From Micromussa lordhowensis (Eukaryota > Cnidaria > Anthozoa > Scleractinia > Lobophylliidae), in NCBI GenBank assembly GCA_964020085.1, contig CAXHUQ010001374.1, positions 1 to 64,000 on the forward strand: DNA of 64,000 nucleotides, given 5' to 3'. Below, one piece after another: positions 12,201 through 22,835 of the stretch; position 1 is the first letter of the stretch; each line of letters begins with the position of its first letter. Made by a program: the position numbers and the translations under genes. The notes below the pieces were generated by a model, which saw nothing but the letters and a program-made list of their open reading frames with translations, had not been told where the DNA came from and searched no databases.

Positions 12201-15112
12201 TTTCCCTTGGTCCCCCCTTGGCAAAATCTCAGAAAATGGCCGATTTAGGTGTCCTTGGCAAATTTGTCATAACTCGGCTCTACGGGCACTTTTGGAGCCG
12301 CGGTTTGCAGCAAAATGTTCTCCTATGATTGCACTTCAAGCGCATACCAATTAGGAGATGATGCAATTTGCGCTAGGGTGTTTTTGAAGCCCCTATAGTC
12401 GGCCTACTTTTTTGGGCATTTTCCCTTGGTCCCCCCTTGGCAAAATCTCAGAAAATGGCCGATTTAGGTGTCCTTGGCAAATTTGTCATAACTCGGCTCT
12501 ACGGGCACTTTTGGAGCCGCGTTTTGCAGCAAAATGTTCTCCTATGATTGCACTTCAAGCGCATACCAATTAGGAGATGATGCAATTTGCGCTAGGGTGT
12601 TTTTGAAGCCCCTATAGTCGGCCTACTTTTTTGGGCATTTTCCCTTGGTCCCCCCTTGGCAAAATCTCAGAAAATGGCCGATTTAGGTGTCCTTGGCAAA
12701 TTTGTCATAACTCGGCTCTACGGGCACTTTTGGAGCCGCGGTTTGCAGCAAAATGTTCTCCTATGATTGCACTTAAGCGCATACCAATTAGGAGATGATG
12801 CAATTTGCGCTAGGGTGTTTTTGAAGCCCCTATAGTCGGCCTACTTTTTTGGGCATTTTCCCTTGGTCCCCCCTTGGCAAAATCTCAGAAAATGGCCGAT
12901 TTAGGTGTCCTTGGCAAATTTGTCATAACTCGGCTCTACGGGCACTTTTGGAGCCGCGGTTTGCAGCAAAATGTTCTCCTATGATTGCACTTCAAGCGCA
13001 TACCAATTAGGAGATGATGCAATTTGCGCTAGGGTGTTTTTGAAGCCCCTATAGTCGGCCTACTTTTTTGGGCATTTTCCCTTGGTCCCCCCTTGGCAAA
13101 ATCTCAGAAAATGGCCGATTTAGGTGTCCTTGGCAAATTTGTCATAACTCGGCTCTACGGGCACTTTTGGAGCCGCGGTTTGCAGCAAAATGTTCTCCTA
13201 TGATTGCACTTCAAGCGCATACCAATTAGGAGATGATGCAATTTGCGCTAGGGTGTTTTTGAAGCCCCTATAGTCGGCCTACTTTTTTGGGCATTTTCCC
13301 TTGGTCCCCCCTTGGCAAAATCTCAGAAAATGGCCGATTTAGGTGTCCTTGGCAAATTTGTCATAACTCGGCTCTACGGGCACTTTTGGAGCCGCGGTTT
13401 GCAGCAAAATGTTCTCCTATGATTGCACTTCAAGCGCATACCAATTAGGAGATGATGCAATTTGCGCTAGGGTGTTTTTGAAGCCCCTATAGTCGGCCTA
13501 CTTTTTTGGGCATTTTCCCTTGGTCCCCCCTTGGCAAAATCTCAGAAAATGGCCGATTTAGGTGTCCTTGGCAAATTTGTCATAACTCGGCTCTACGGGG
13601 CACTTTTGGAGCCGCGGTTTGCAGCAAAATGTTCTCCTATGATTGCACTTCAAGCGCATACCAATTAGGAGATGATGCAATTTGCGCTAGGGTGTTTTTG
13701 AAGCCCCTATAGTCGGCCTACTTTTTTGGGCATTTTCCCTTGGTCCCCCCTTGGCAAAATCTCAGAAAATGGCCGATTTAGGTGTCCTTGGCAAATTTGT
13801 CATAACTCGGCTCTACGGGCACTTTTGGAGCCGCGGTTTGCAGCAAAATGTTCTCCTATGATTGCACTTCAAGCGCATACCAATTAGGAGATGATGCAAT
13901 TTGCGCTAGGGTGTTTTTGAAGCCCCTATAGTCGGCCTACTTTTTTGGGCATTTTCCCTTGGTCCCCCCTTGGCAAAATCTCAGAAAATGGCCGATTTAG
14001 GTGTCCTTGGCAAATTTGTCATAACTCGGCTCTACGGGCACTTTTGGAGCCGCGGTTTGCAGCAAAATGTTCTCCTATGATTGCACTTCAAGCGCATACC
14101 AATTAGGAGATGATGCAATTTGCGCTAGGGTGTTTTTGAAGCCCCTATAGTCGGCCTACTTTTTTGGGCATTTTCCCTTGGTCCCCCCTTGGCAAAATCT
14201 CAGAAAATGGCCGATTTAGGTGTCCTTGGCAAATTTGTCATAACTCGGCTCTACGGGCACTTTTGGAGCCGCGGTTTGCAGCAAAATGTTCTCCTATGAT
14301 TGCACTTCAAGCGCATACCAATTAGGAGATGATGCAATTTGCGCTAGGGTGTTTTTGAAGCCCCTATAGTCGGCCTACTTTTTTGGGCATTTTCCCTTGG
14401 TCCCCCCTTGGCAAAATCTCAGAAAATGGCCGATTTAGGTGTCCTTGGCAAATTTGTCATAACTCGGCTCTACGGGCACTTTTGGAGCCGCGGTTTGCAG
14501 CAAAATGTTCTCCTATGATTGCACTTCAAGCGCATACCAATTAGGAGATGATGCAATTTGCGCTAGGGTGTTTTTGAAGCCCCTATAGTCGGCCTACTTT
14601 TTTGGGCATTTTCCCTTGGTCCCCCCTTGGCAAAATCTCAGAAAATGGCCGATTTAGGTGTCCTTGGCAAATTTGTCATAACTCGGCTCTACGGGCACTT
14701 TTGGAGCCGCGGTTTGCAGCAAAATGTTCTCCTATGATTGCACTTCAAGCGCATACCAATTAGGAGATGATGCAATTTGCGCTAGGGTGTTTTTGAAGCC
14801 CCTATAGTCGGCCTACTTTTTTGGGCATTTTCCCTTGGTCCCCCCTTGGCAAAATCTCAGAAAATGGCCGATTTAGGTGTCCTTGGCAAATTTGTCATAA
14901 CTCGGCTCTACGGGCACTTTTGGAGCCGCGGTTTGCAGCAAAATGTTCTCCTATGATTGCACTTCAAGCGCATACCAATTAGGAGATGATGCAATTTGCG
15001 CTAGGGTGTTTTTGAAGCCCCTATAGTCGGCCTACTTTTTTGGGCATTTTCCCTTGGTCCCCCCTTGGCAAAATCTCAGAAAATGGCCGATTTAGGTGTC
15101 CTTGGCAAATTT

Positions 15113-15331
15113 GTCATAACTCGGCTCTACGGGCACTTTTGGAGCCGCGGTTTGCAGCAAAATGTTCTCCTATGATTGCACTTCAAGCGCATACCAATTA
15201 GGAGATGATGCAATTTGCGCTAGGGTGTTTTTGAAGCCCCTATAGTCGGCCTACTTTTTTGGGCATTTTCCCTTGGTCCCCCCTTATCTCAGAAAATGGC
15301 CGATTTCGATTTAGGTGTCCTTGGCAAATTT
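15113..15331 (+). repeat. Family A monomer 70 with paired -6/+6 change
   Basis: This monomer lacks six bases (ggcaaa) after 15285, in the first copy of the internal direct repeat, and carries a tandem six-base duplication (cgattt) at 15301-15312. The two changes cancel, so the monomer is still 219 bp. It is the only complex variant in the uniform block, lying one monomer before that block ends. Confidence 0.9.
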
Positions 15332-15550
15332 GTCATAACTCGGCTCTACGGGCACTTTTGGAGCCGCGGTTTGCAGCAAAATGTTCTCCTATGATTGCAC
15401 TTCAAGCGCATACCAATTAGGAGATGATGCAATTTGCGCTAGGGTGTTTTTGAAGCCCCTATAGTCGGCCTACTTTTTTGGGCATTTTCCCTTGGTCCCC
15501 CCTTGGCAAAATCTCAGAAAATGGCCGATTTAGGTGTCCTTGGCAAATTT

Positions 15551-18397
15551 GTCATAACTCGGCTCTACGGGCACTTTTGGAGCCGCGGTTTGAGGCAAAA
15601 TGTTCTCCTATGATTGCACTTCAAGCGCATACCAACTAGGAGATGATGCAATTTGCGCGAGGGTGCTTTTGAAGCCCCTATAGTCGGCCTACTTTTTTGG
15701 GCATTTTCCCTTGGTCCCCCCTTGGCAAAATCTCAGAAAATGGCCGATTTAGGTGTCCTTGGAAAATTTGTCATAACTCGGCTCTACGGGCACTTTTGGA
15801 GCCGCGGTTTGCAGCAAAATGTTCTCCTATGATTGCACTTCAAGCGCATACCAACTAGGAGATGATGCAATTTGCGCTAGGGTGTTTTTGAAGCCCCTGT
15901 AGTCGGCCTACTTTTTTGGGCATTTTCCCTTGGTCCCCCCTTGGCAAAATCTCAGAAAATGGCCGATTTAGGTGTCCTTGGCAAATTTGTCATAACTCGG
16001 CTCTACGGGCACTTTTGGAGCCGCGGTTTGCAGCAAAATGTTCTCCTATGATTGCACTTCAAGCGCATACCAATTAGGAGATGATGCAATTTGCGCCAGG
16101 GTGTTTTTGAAGCCCCTATAGTCGGCCTACTTTTTTGGGCATTTTCCCTTGGTCCCCCCTTGGCAAAATCTCAGAAAATGGCCGATTTAGGTGTCCTTGG
16201 CAAATTTGTCATAACTCGGCTCTACGGGCACTTTTGGAGCCGCGGTTTGCAGCAAAATGTTCTCCTATGATTGCACTTCAAGCGCATACCAATTAGGAGA
16301 TGATGCAATTTGCGCTAGGGTGTTTTTGAAGCCCCTATAGTCGGCCTACTTTTTTGGGCATTTTCCCTTGGTCCCCCCTTGGCAAAAGCTCAGAAAATGG
16401 CCGATTTAGGTGTCCTTGGCAAATTTGTCATAACTCGGCTCTACGGGCACTTTTGGAGCCGCGGTTTGCAGCAAAATGTTCTCCTATGATTGCACTTCAA
16501 GCGCATACCAATTAGGAGATGATGCAATTTGCGCCAGGGTGTTTTTGAAGCCCCTATATTCGGCCTACTTTTTTGGGCATTTTCCCTTGGTCCCCCCTTG
16601 GCAAAATCTCAGAAAATGGCCGATTTAGGTGTCCTTGGCAAATTTGTCATAACTCGGCTCTACGGGCACTTTTGGAGCCGCGGTTTGCAGCAAAATGTTC
16701 TCCTATGATTGCACTTCAAGCGCATACCAATTAGGAGATGATGCAATTTGCGCCAGGGTGTTTTTGAAGCCCCTATAGTTGGCCTACTTTTTTGGGCATT
16801 TTCCCTTGGTCCCCCCTTGGCAAAATCTCAGAAAATAGCCGATTTAGGTGTCCTTGGCAAATTTGTCATAACTCGGCTCTACGGGCACTTTTGGAGCCGC
16901 GGTTTGCAGCAAAATGTTCTCCTATGATTGCACTTCAAGCGCATACCAACTAGGAGATGATGCAATTTGCGCGAGGGTGCCTTTGAAGCCCCTATAGTCG
17001 GCCTACTTTTTTGGGCATTTTCCCTTGGTCCCCCCTTGGCAAAATCTCAGAAAATGGCCGATTTAGGTGTCCTTGGCAAATTTGTCATAACTCGGCTCTA
17101 CGGGCACTTTTGGAGCCGCGGTTTGCAGCAAAATGTTCTCCTATGATTGCACTTCAAGCGCATACCAATTAGGAGATGATGCAATTTTCGCCAGGGTGTT
17201 TTTGAAGCCCCTATAGTCGGCCTACTTTTTTGGGCATTTTCCCTTGGTCCCCCCTTGGCAAAATCTCAGAAAATGGCCGATTTAGGTGTCCTTGGCAAAT
17301 TTGTCATAACTCGGCTCTACGGGCACTTTTGGAGCCGCGGTTTGCAGCAAAATGTTCTCCTATGATTGCACTTCAAGCGCATACCAACTAGGAGATGATG
17401 CAATTTGCGCTAGGGTGTTTTTGAAGCCCCTATAGTCGGCCTACTTTTTTGGGCATTTTCCCTTGGTCCCCCCTTGGCAAAATCTCAGAAAATGGCCGAT
17501 TTAGGTGTCCTTGGCAAATTTGTCATAACTCGGCTCTACGGGCACTTTTGGAGCCGCGGTTTGCAGCAAAATGTTCTCCTATGATTGCACTTCAAGCGCA
17601 TACCAATTAGGAGATGATGCAATTTGCGCTAGGGTGTTTTTGAAGCCCCTATAGTCGGCCTACTTTTTTGGGCATTTTCCCTTGGTCCCCCCTTGGCAAA
17701 ATCTCAGAAAATGGCCGATTTAGGTGTCCTTGGCAAATTTGTCATAACTCGGCTCTACGGGCACTTTTGGAGCCGCGGTTTGCAGCAAAATGTTCTCCTA
17801 TGATTGCACTTCAAGCGCATACCAATTAGGAGATGATGCAATTTGCGCCAGGGTGTTTTTGAAGCCCCTATATTTGGCCTACTTTTTTGGGCATTTTCCC
17901 TTGGTCCCCCCTTGGCAAAATCTCAGAAAATGGCCGATTTAGGTGTCCTTGGCAAATTTGTCATAACTCGGCTCTACGGGCACTTTTGGAGCCGCGGTTT
18001 GCAGCAAAATGTTCTCCTATGATTGCACTTCAAGCGCATACCAACTAAAAGATGATGCAATTTGCGCCAGGGTGTTTTTGAAGCCCCTATAGTCGGCCTA
18101 CTGTTTTGGGCATTTTCCCTTGGTCCCCCCATGGCAAAATCTCAGAAAATGGCCGATTTAGGTGTCCTTGGCAAATTTGTCATAACTCGGCTCTACGGGC
18201 ACTTTTGGAGCCGCGGTTTGCAGCAAAATGTTCTCCTATGATTGCACTTCAAGCTCATACCACTTAGGAGATAATGCAATTTGCGCCAGGGTGTTTTTGA
18301 AGCCCCTATAGTCGGCCTACTTTTTTGGGCATTTTCCCTTGGTCCCCCCTTGGCAAAATCTCAGAAAATGGCCGATTTAGGTGTCCTTGGCAAATTT
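15551..18397 (+). repeat. Diverged family A zone (monomers 72-84)
   Basis: Thirteen 219 bp monomers carry recurrent substitutions absent from the uniform block. Many have gcgccagg instead of gcgctagg, and several have accaactagg instead of accaattagg; others have gcgcgagg with a nearby gtgctttt or gtgccttt. There are no length changes across this stretch, in contrast to the indels of the uniform block. The gcgccagg state matches family B on the opposite strand, so it is probably ancestral and the t of the uniform block derived. Confidence 0.9.
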
Positions 18398-18601
18398 GTC
18401 ATAACTCGGCTCTACGGGCACTTTTGGAGTCGCGGTTTGCAGCCAAATGTTCTCCAATGATTGCACTTCAAGCGCATACCAATTAGGAGATGATGCAATT
18501 TTAAAGCCCCTATAGTCGGCCTACTTTTTTGGGCATTTTCCCTTGGTCCCCCCTTGGCAAAATCTCAGAAAATGGCCGATTTAGGTGTCCTTGGCAAATT
18601 T
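18398..18601 (+). repeat. 204 bp deletion monomer, copy 1
   Basis: It lacks 15 bases between gatgcaattt and the agcccc segment; the breakpoints lie in t runs, so slippage or microhomology repair is likely. It also has gagtcgcgg, agccaaatg and ctccaatg substitutions, and aaagcccc where the other deletion copies have gaagcccc. Confidence 0.9.
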
Positions 18602-18820
18602 GTCATAACTCGGCTCTACGGGCACTTTTGGAGCCGCGGTTTGCAGCAAAATGTTCTCCTATGATTGCACTTCAAGCGCATACCAATTAGGAGATGATGC
18701 AATTTGCGCCAGGGTGTTTTTGAAGCCCCTATAGTCGGCCTACTTTTTTGGGCAGTTTCGCTTGGTCCCCCCTTGGCAAAATCTCAGAAAATGGCCGATT
18801 TAGGTGTCCTTGGCAAATTT

Positions 18821-19024
18821 GTCATAACTCGGCTCTACGGGCACTTTTGGAGTCGCGGTTTGCAGCAAAATGTTCTCCTATGATTGCACTTCAAGCGCAT
18901 ACCAATTAGGAGATGATGCAATTTTGAAGCCCCTATAGTCGGCCTACTTTTTTGGGCATTTTCCCTTGGTCCCCCCTTGGCAAAATCTCAGAAAATGGCC
19001 GATTTAGGTGTCCTTGGCAAATTT
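18821..19024 (+). repeat. 204 bp deletion monomer, copy 2
   Basis: Same 15-base deletion and same gagtcgcgg substitution as copy 1, two monomers (423 bp) downstream of it. Confidence 0.9.
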
Positions 19025-19463
19025 GTCATAACTCGGCTCTACGGGCACTTTTGGAGCCGCGGTTTGCAGCAAAATGTTCTCCTATGATTGCACTTCAAGC
19101 GCATACCAATTAAGAGATGATGCAATTTGCGCCAGGGTGTTTTTGAAGCCCCTATAGTCGGCCCAGTTTTTTGGGCATTTTCCCTTGGTCCCCCCTTGGC
19201 AAAATCTCAGAAAATGGCCGATTTAGGTGTCCTTGGCAAATTTGTCATAACTCGGCTCTACGGGCACTTTTGGAGTCGCGGTTTGCAGCAAAATGTTCTC
19301 CTATGATTGCACTTCAAGCGCATACCAATTAGGAGATGATGCAATTTGCGCCAGGGTTTTTTTTTAAGCCCCTATAGTCGGCCTACTTTTTTGGGCATTT
19401 TCCATTGGTCCCCCCTTGGCAAAATCTCAGAAAATGGCTGATTTAGGTGTCCTTGGCAAATTT

Positions 19464-19667
19464 GTCATAACTCGGCTCTACGGGCACTTTTGGAGTCGCA
19501 GTTTGCAGCAAAATGTTCTCCTATGATTGCACTTCAAGCGCATACCAATTAGGAGATGATGCAATTTTGAAGCCCCTAAAGTCGGCCTACTTTTTTGGGC
19601 ATTTTCCCTTGGTCCCCCCTTGGCAAAATCTCAGAAAATGGCCGATTTAGGTGTCCTTGGCAAATTT
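19464..19667 (+). repeat. 204 bp deletion monomer, copy 3
   Basis: Same 15-base deletion as copies 1 and 2, with gagtcgcag, a further CpG to CpA change on the shared variant background, and cctaaagtcgg in place of cctatagtcgg. Confidence 0.9.
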
Positions 19668-20706
19668 GTCATAACTCGGCTCTACGGGCACTTTTGGAGC
19701 CGCGGTTTGCAGCAAAATGTACTCCTATGACTGCACTTCAAGCGCATACCAATTAGGATATGATGCAATTTGCGCCAGGGTGTTTTTGAAGCCCCTATAG
19801 TCGGCCTACTTTTTTGGGCAATTTCCCTTGGTCCCCCCTTGGCAAAATCTCAGAAAATGGCCGATTTAGGTGTCCTTGGCAAATTTGTCATAACTCGGCT
19901 CTACGGGCACTTTTGGAGCCGCGGTTTGCAGCAAAATGTTCTCCTATGATTGCACTTCAAGCGCATATCAATTAGGAGATGATGCAATTTGCGCCAGGGT
20001 GTTTTTGAAGCCCCTATAGTCGGCCTTTTTTTTTGGGCATTTTCCCTTGGTCCCCCCTTGGCAAAATCTCAGAAAATGGCCGATTTAGGTGTCCTTGGCA
20101 AATTTGTCATAACTCGGCTCTACGGGCACTTTTGGAGCCGCGGTTTGCAGCAAAATGTTCTCCTATGATTGCACTTCAAGCGCATACCAATTAGGAGATG
20201 ATAGAATTTGCGCCATGGTGTTTTTTAAGCCCCTATAGTCGGCCTACTTTTTTGGGCATTTTCCCTTGGTCCCCCATTGGCAAAATCTCAGAAAATGGCC
20301 GATTTAGGTGTCCTTGGCAAATTTGTCATAACCCGGCTCTACTGGCACTTTTGGAGCCGCGGTTTGCAGCAAAATGTTCTCCTATGATTGCACTGCAAGC
20401 GCATACCAATTAGGAGATGATGCAATTTCCGCCAGGGTGTTTATGAAGCCCCTATAGTCGGCCTACTTTTTTGAGCATTTTCCCTTGGTCCCCCCTTGGC
20501 AAAATCTCAGAAAATGGCCGATTTAGGTGTCCTTGGCAAATTTGTCATAAATAAGCTCTACGGGCACTTTTGGAGCTGCAGTTTGCAGCAAAATGTTCTC
20601 CTATAATTGCACTTTAAGCGCAGACCAATTAAGAGATAATGCAATTTGCGCTAAGGTGTTTTTGAAGACCCTATAGTCGGCTTACTTTTTTAAGCATTTT
20701 CCCTTG
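19668..20706 (+). repeat. Decayed right edge of family A
   Basis: Four full monomers (from 19668, 19887, 20106 and 20325) and a truncated one (from 20544) carry growing numbers of substitutions towards the junction. Examples are gtactcctatgactgc, ggcctttttttttggg, gatagaatttgcgccatgg, aacccggctctactggc and, in the last copy, ataagctc and gagctgcag. Several are C to T or G to A changes at CpG. This is the usual picture of an array edge escaping homogenisation. Confidence 0.88.
20544..20706 (+). repeat. Truncated last family A monomer (about 163 bp)
   Basis: It starts normally and stops after the segment cattttcccttg, about monomer position 163 of 219. The rest of the unit is missing and family B follows directly. 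It is the most diverged A copy: it has lost the actcgg motif, both CpGs of the ccgcgg palindrome, and the consensus bases in accaattaagagataatg. Confidence 0.88.
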
Positions 20707-20712
20707 CGCAAA
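20700..20712. other. Inverted A/B satellite junction
   Basis: Family A sequence reads to cccttg (ending 20706), and the next bases, gcgcaaatgcc, belong to the family B monomer in the opposite orientation. Only about one base (g at 20706) fits both sides, so the join looks like an end-joining event or inversion breakpoint rather than homologous exchange at matching positions. In shared monomer coordinates the left arm ends about position 163 and the right arm starts about position 108. The flanks therefore form a very large imperfect inverted repeat around an unpaired centre of roughly 54 bases (20652-20705). Confidence 0.85.
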
Positions 20713-22835
20713 TGCCATCATCTCGTAATTACAATGCAACTAAAGTGCAATCTTAGCACAAGATTTTGCTGCAAACCGTGGCTCCGAAAGTGCCAGTAAA
20801 GCTAAGCTACGGCAAATTTGGCAAGGTCACCCTCATCGCGCGTTTTCTGAAATTCTGCAAAGTTGCGACAAAGGGAAAGTCCTCCAAAAACAAGGCAACA
20901 AAAAACACCCTGGCGCAAATGCCATCACCTCTTAATTACAATGCACTTAAAGTGCCAACATAGCACAACATTTTGCTGCAGAGCGCGGCTCCCAAAGTGC
21001 TGGCAAAGCCGAGCTATGGCAAATTTGGCAAGGTCACCCTCATCGCGCGTTTTCTGAAATTCTGCAAAGTTGCGACCATGGGAAAGTCCTCCGAAAACAA
21101 GGCCAGAAAAAACACCCTGGCGCAAATGCCATCACCTCCTAATTACAATGCACTTAAAGTGCCAACATAGCACAACATTTCGCTGCAAACCGCGGCTCCC
21201 AAAGTGCCGGCAAAGCCGAGCTATGGCAAATTTGGCAAGGTCACCCTCATCGCGCGTTTTCTAAAATTCTGCAAAGTTGCGACCAAGGGAAAGTCCTCCA
21301 AAAACAAGGCCAGAGAAAACACCCTGGCGCAAATGCCATCACCTCCTAGTTACAATGCACTTAAAGTGCCAACATAGCACAACATTTTGCTGCAAACCGC
21401 GGCTCCCAAAGTGCCGGCAAAGCCGAGCTAGGGCAAATTTGGCAAGGTCACCCTCATCGCCCGTTTTCTGAAATTCTGCAAAGCTGCGACCAAGGGAAAG
21501 TCCTCCAAAAACAAGGCCAGAAAAAACACCCTGGCGCAAATGCCATCACCTCCTAATTACAATGCACTTAAAGTGCCAACATAGCACAACATTTTGCTGC
21601 AAACCGCGGCTCCCAAAGTGCCGGCAAAGCCGAGCTATGGCAAATTTGGCAAGGTCACCCTCATCGCGCGTTTTCTGAAATTCTGCAAAGTTGCGACCAA
21701 GGGAAAGTCCTCCAAAAACAAGGCCAGAAAAAACACCCTGGCGCAAATGCCATCACCTCCTAATTACAATGCACTTAAAGCGCCAACATAGCACAACATT
21801 TTGCTGCAAACCGCGGCTCCCAAAGTGCCGGCAAAGCCGAGCTATGGCAAATTTGGCAAGGTCACCCTCATCGCGCGTTTTCTGAAATTCTGCAAAGTTG
21901 CGACCAAGGGAAAGTCCTCCAAAAACAAGGCCAGAAAAAACACCCTGGCGCAAATGCCATCACCTCCTAATTACAATGCACTTAAAGTGCCAACATAGCA
22001 CAACATTTTGATGCAAACCGCGGCTCCCAAAGTGCCGGCAAAGCCGAGCTATGGCAAATTTGGCAAGGTCACCCTCATCGCGCGTTTTCTGAAATTCTGC
22101 AAAGTTGCGACCAAGGGAAAGCCCTCCAAAAACAAGGCCAGAGAAAACACCCTGGCGCAAATGCCATCACCTCCTAGTTACAATGCACTTAAAGTGCCAA
22201 CATAGCACAACATTTTGCTGCAAACCGCGGCTCCCAAAGTGCCGGCAAAGCCGAGCTAGGGCAAATTTGGCAAGGTCACCCTCATCGCCCGTTTTCTGAA
22301 ATTCTGCAAAGTTGCGACCAAGGGAAAGTCCTCCAAAAACAAGGCCAGAAAAAACACCCTGGCGCAAATGCCATCACCTCCTAATTACAATGCACTTAAA
22401 GTGCCAACATAGCACAACATTTTGCTGCAAACCGCGGCTCCCAAAGTGCCGGCAAAGCCGAGCTATGGCAAATTTGGCAAGGTCACCCTCATCGCGCGTT
22501 TTCTGAAATTCTGCAAAGTTGCGACCAAGGGAAAGTCCTCCAAAAACAAGGCCAGAAAAAACACCCTGGCGCAAATGCCATCACCTCCTAAATACAATGC
22601 ACTTAAAGTGCCAACATAGCACAACATTTTGCTGCAAACCGCGGCTCCCAAAGTGCCGGCAAACCCGAGCTATGGCAAATTTAGCAAGGTCACCCTCATC
22701 GCGCGTTTTCTGAAATTCTGCAAAGTTGCGACCAAGGGAAAGTCCTATAAAAACAAGGCCAGAAAAAACACCCTGGCGCAAATGCCATCACCGCTTAATT
22801 AAAATGCACTTAAAGTGCCAACATAGCACAACATT
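20707..22835 (-). repeat. Decayed left edge of family B
   Basis: The first ten or so monomers have the most private changes: catctcgtaattac and aagattttgctg next to the junction, gccagtaaagctaagctacgg in the first full unit, gcgaccatggg in the second, gctagggc in two later units, and ttagcaagg with cctataaaa from 22629. The density of changes falls with distance from 20706, mirroring the decay on the A side. Confidence 0.85.
21180..22421 (-). repeat. Four-monomer repeat in family B edge
   Basis: The pair of monomers at 21180-21593 and the pair at 22008-22421 share rare variants in the same order: gccagagaaaac with cctcctagttac in the first unit, then gctagggc with tcgcccg in the second. The spacing is 828 bp, four monomers. 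The copies differ at other sites (for example aagctgcg against aagttgcg), so the duplication is not recent. Confidence 0.75.

Larger units (their letters stand above)
1..15550 (+). repeat. Homogenised block of family A (71 monomers)
   Basis: Monomers 1-71 are almost identical. Before monomer 70 I found only eight differences: a 1-base insertion near 4825, loss of one c near 7175, gain of one t near 8144, loss of one t near 8470, gain of one g near 8577, g to t at 12522, loss of one c near 12775, and gain of one g near 13600. Seven of the eight are single-base indels, most in or beside short homopolymers. A few substitutions may have escaped reading by eye. Such uniformity means very recent amplification or strong homogenisation. 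The indel bias may instead reflect consensus sequencing error. Confidence 0.93.
18398..19667 (+). repeat. Two-monomer higher-order pattern in family A
   Basis: Monomers alternate between a full type (gagccgcgg, 219 bp) and a variant type (gagtcgcgg), three of whose four copies also have a 15 bp deletion. Order: variant 18398-18601 (204 bp), full 18602-18820, variant 18821-19024 (204 bp), full 19025-19243, undeleted variant 19244-19463 (220 bp, with a run of nine t), variant 19464-19667 (204 bp). A full monomer also precedes the set. The shared substitution plus deletion shows that the pair was copied as a dimer. The undeleted copy either predates the deletion or arose by exchange. Confidence 0.88.
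1..20706 (+). repeat. Family A satellite array, 219 bp monomer
   Basis: Head-to-tail array of a 219 bp unit, phased here on the motif gtcataactcgg, which recurs at 1, 220, 4381 (exactly 20 periods later) and on to 20544. There are 94 full monomers and one truncated copy. No other sequence interrupts it, and it runs off the left edge of the window. Plus orientation is a convention; family B matches it on the opposite strand. GC is about 47% by hand count. The unit carries stops in most frames and no gene-like frame. The array is a eukaryotic satellite; its centromeric or heterochromatic role is inferred from structure only. Confidence 0.97.

Noticed and set aside
4746..20413. Isolated 68-71 codon frames in the 219 bp array (4746-4952, 8031-8237, 8469-8675, 13506-13712, 20198-20413)
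   Set aside because: The first four appear only where a 1-base indel shifts frame past the usual stop; the last arises from substitutions in the decayed edge. None is present in the consensus unit.
20700..20712. Junction as a transposon end or insertion site
   Set aside because: No terminal repeats, target-site duplication or non-satellite bases are visible; satellite sequence continues directly on both sides.
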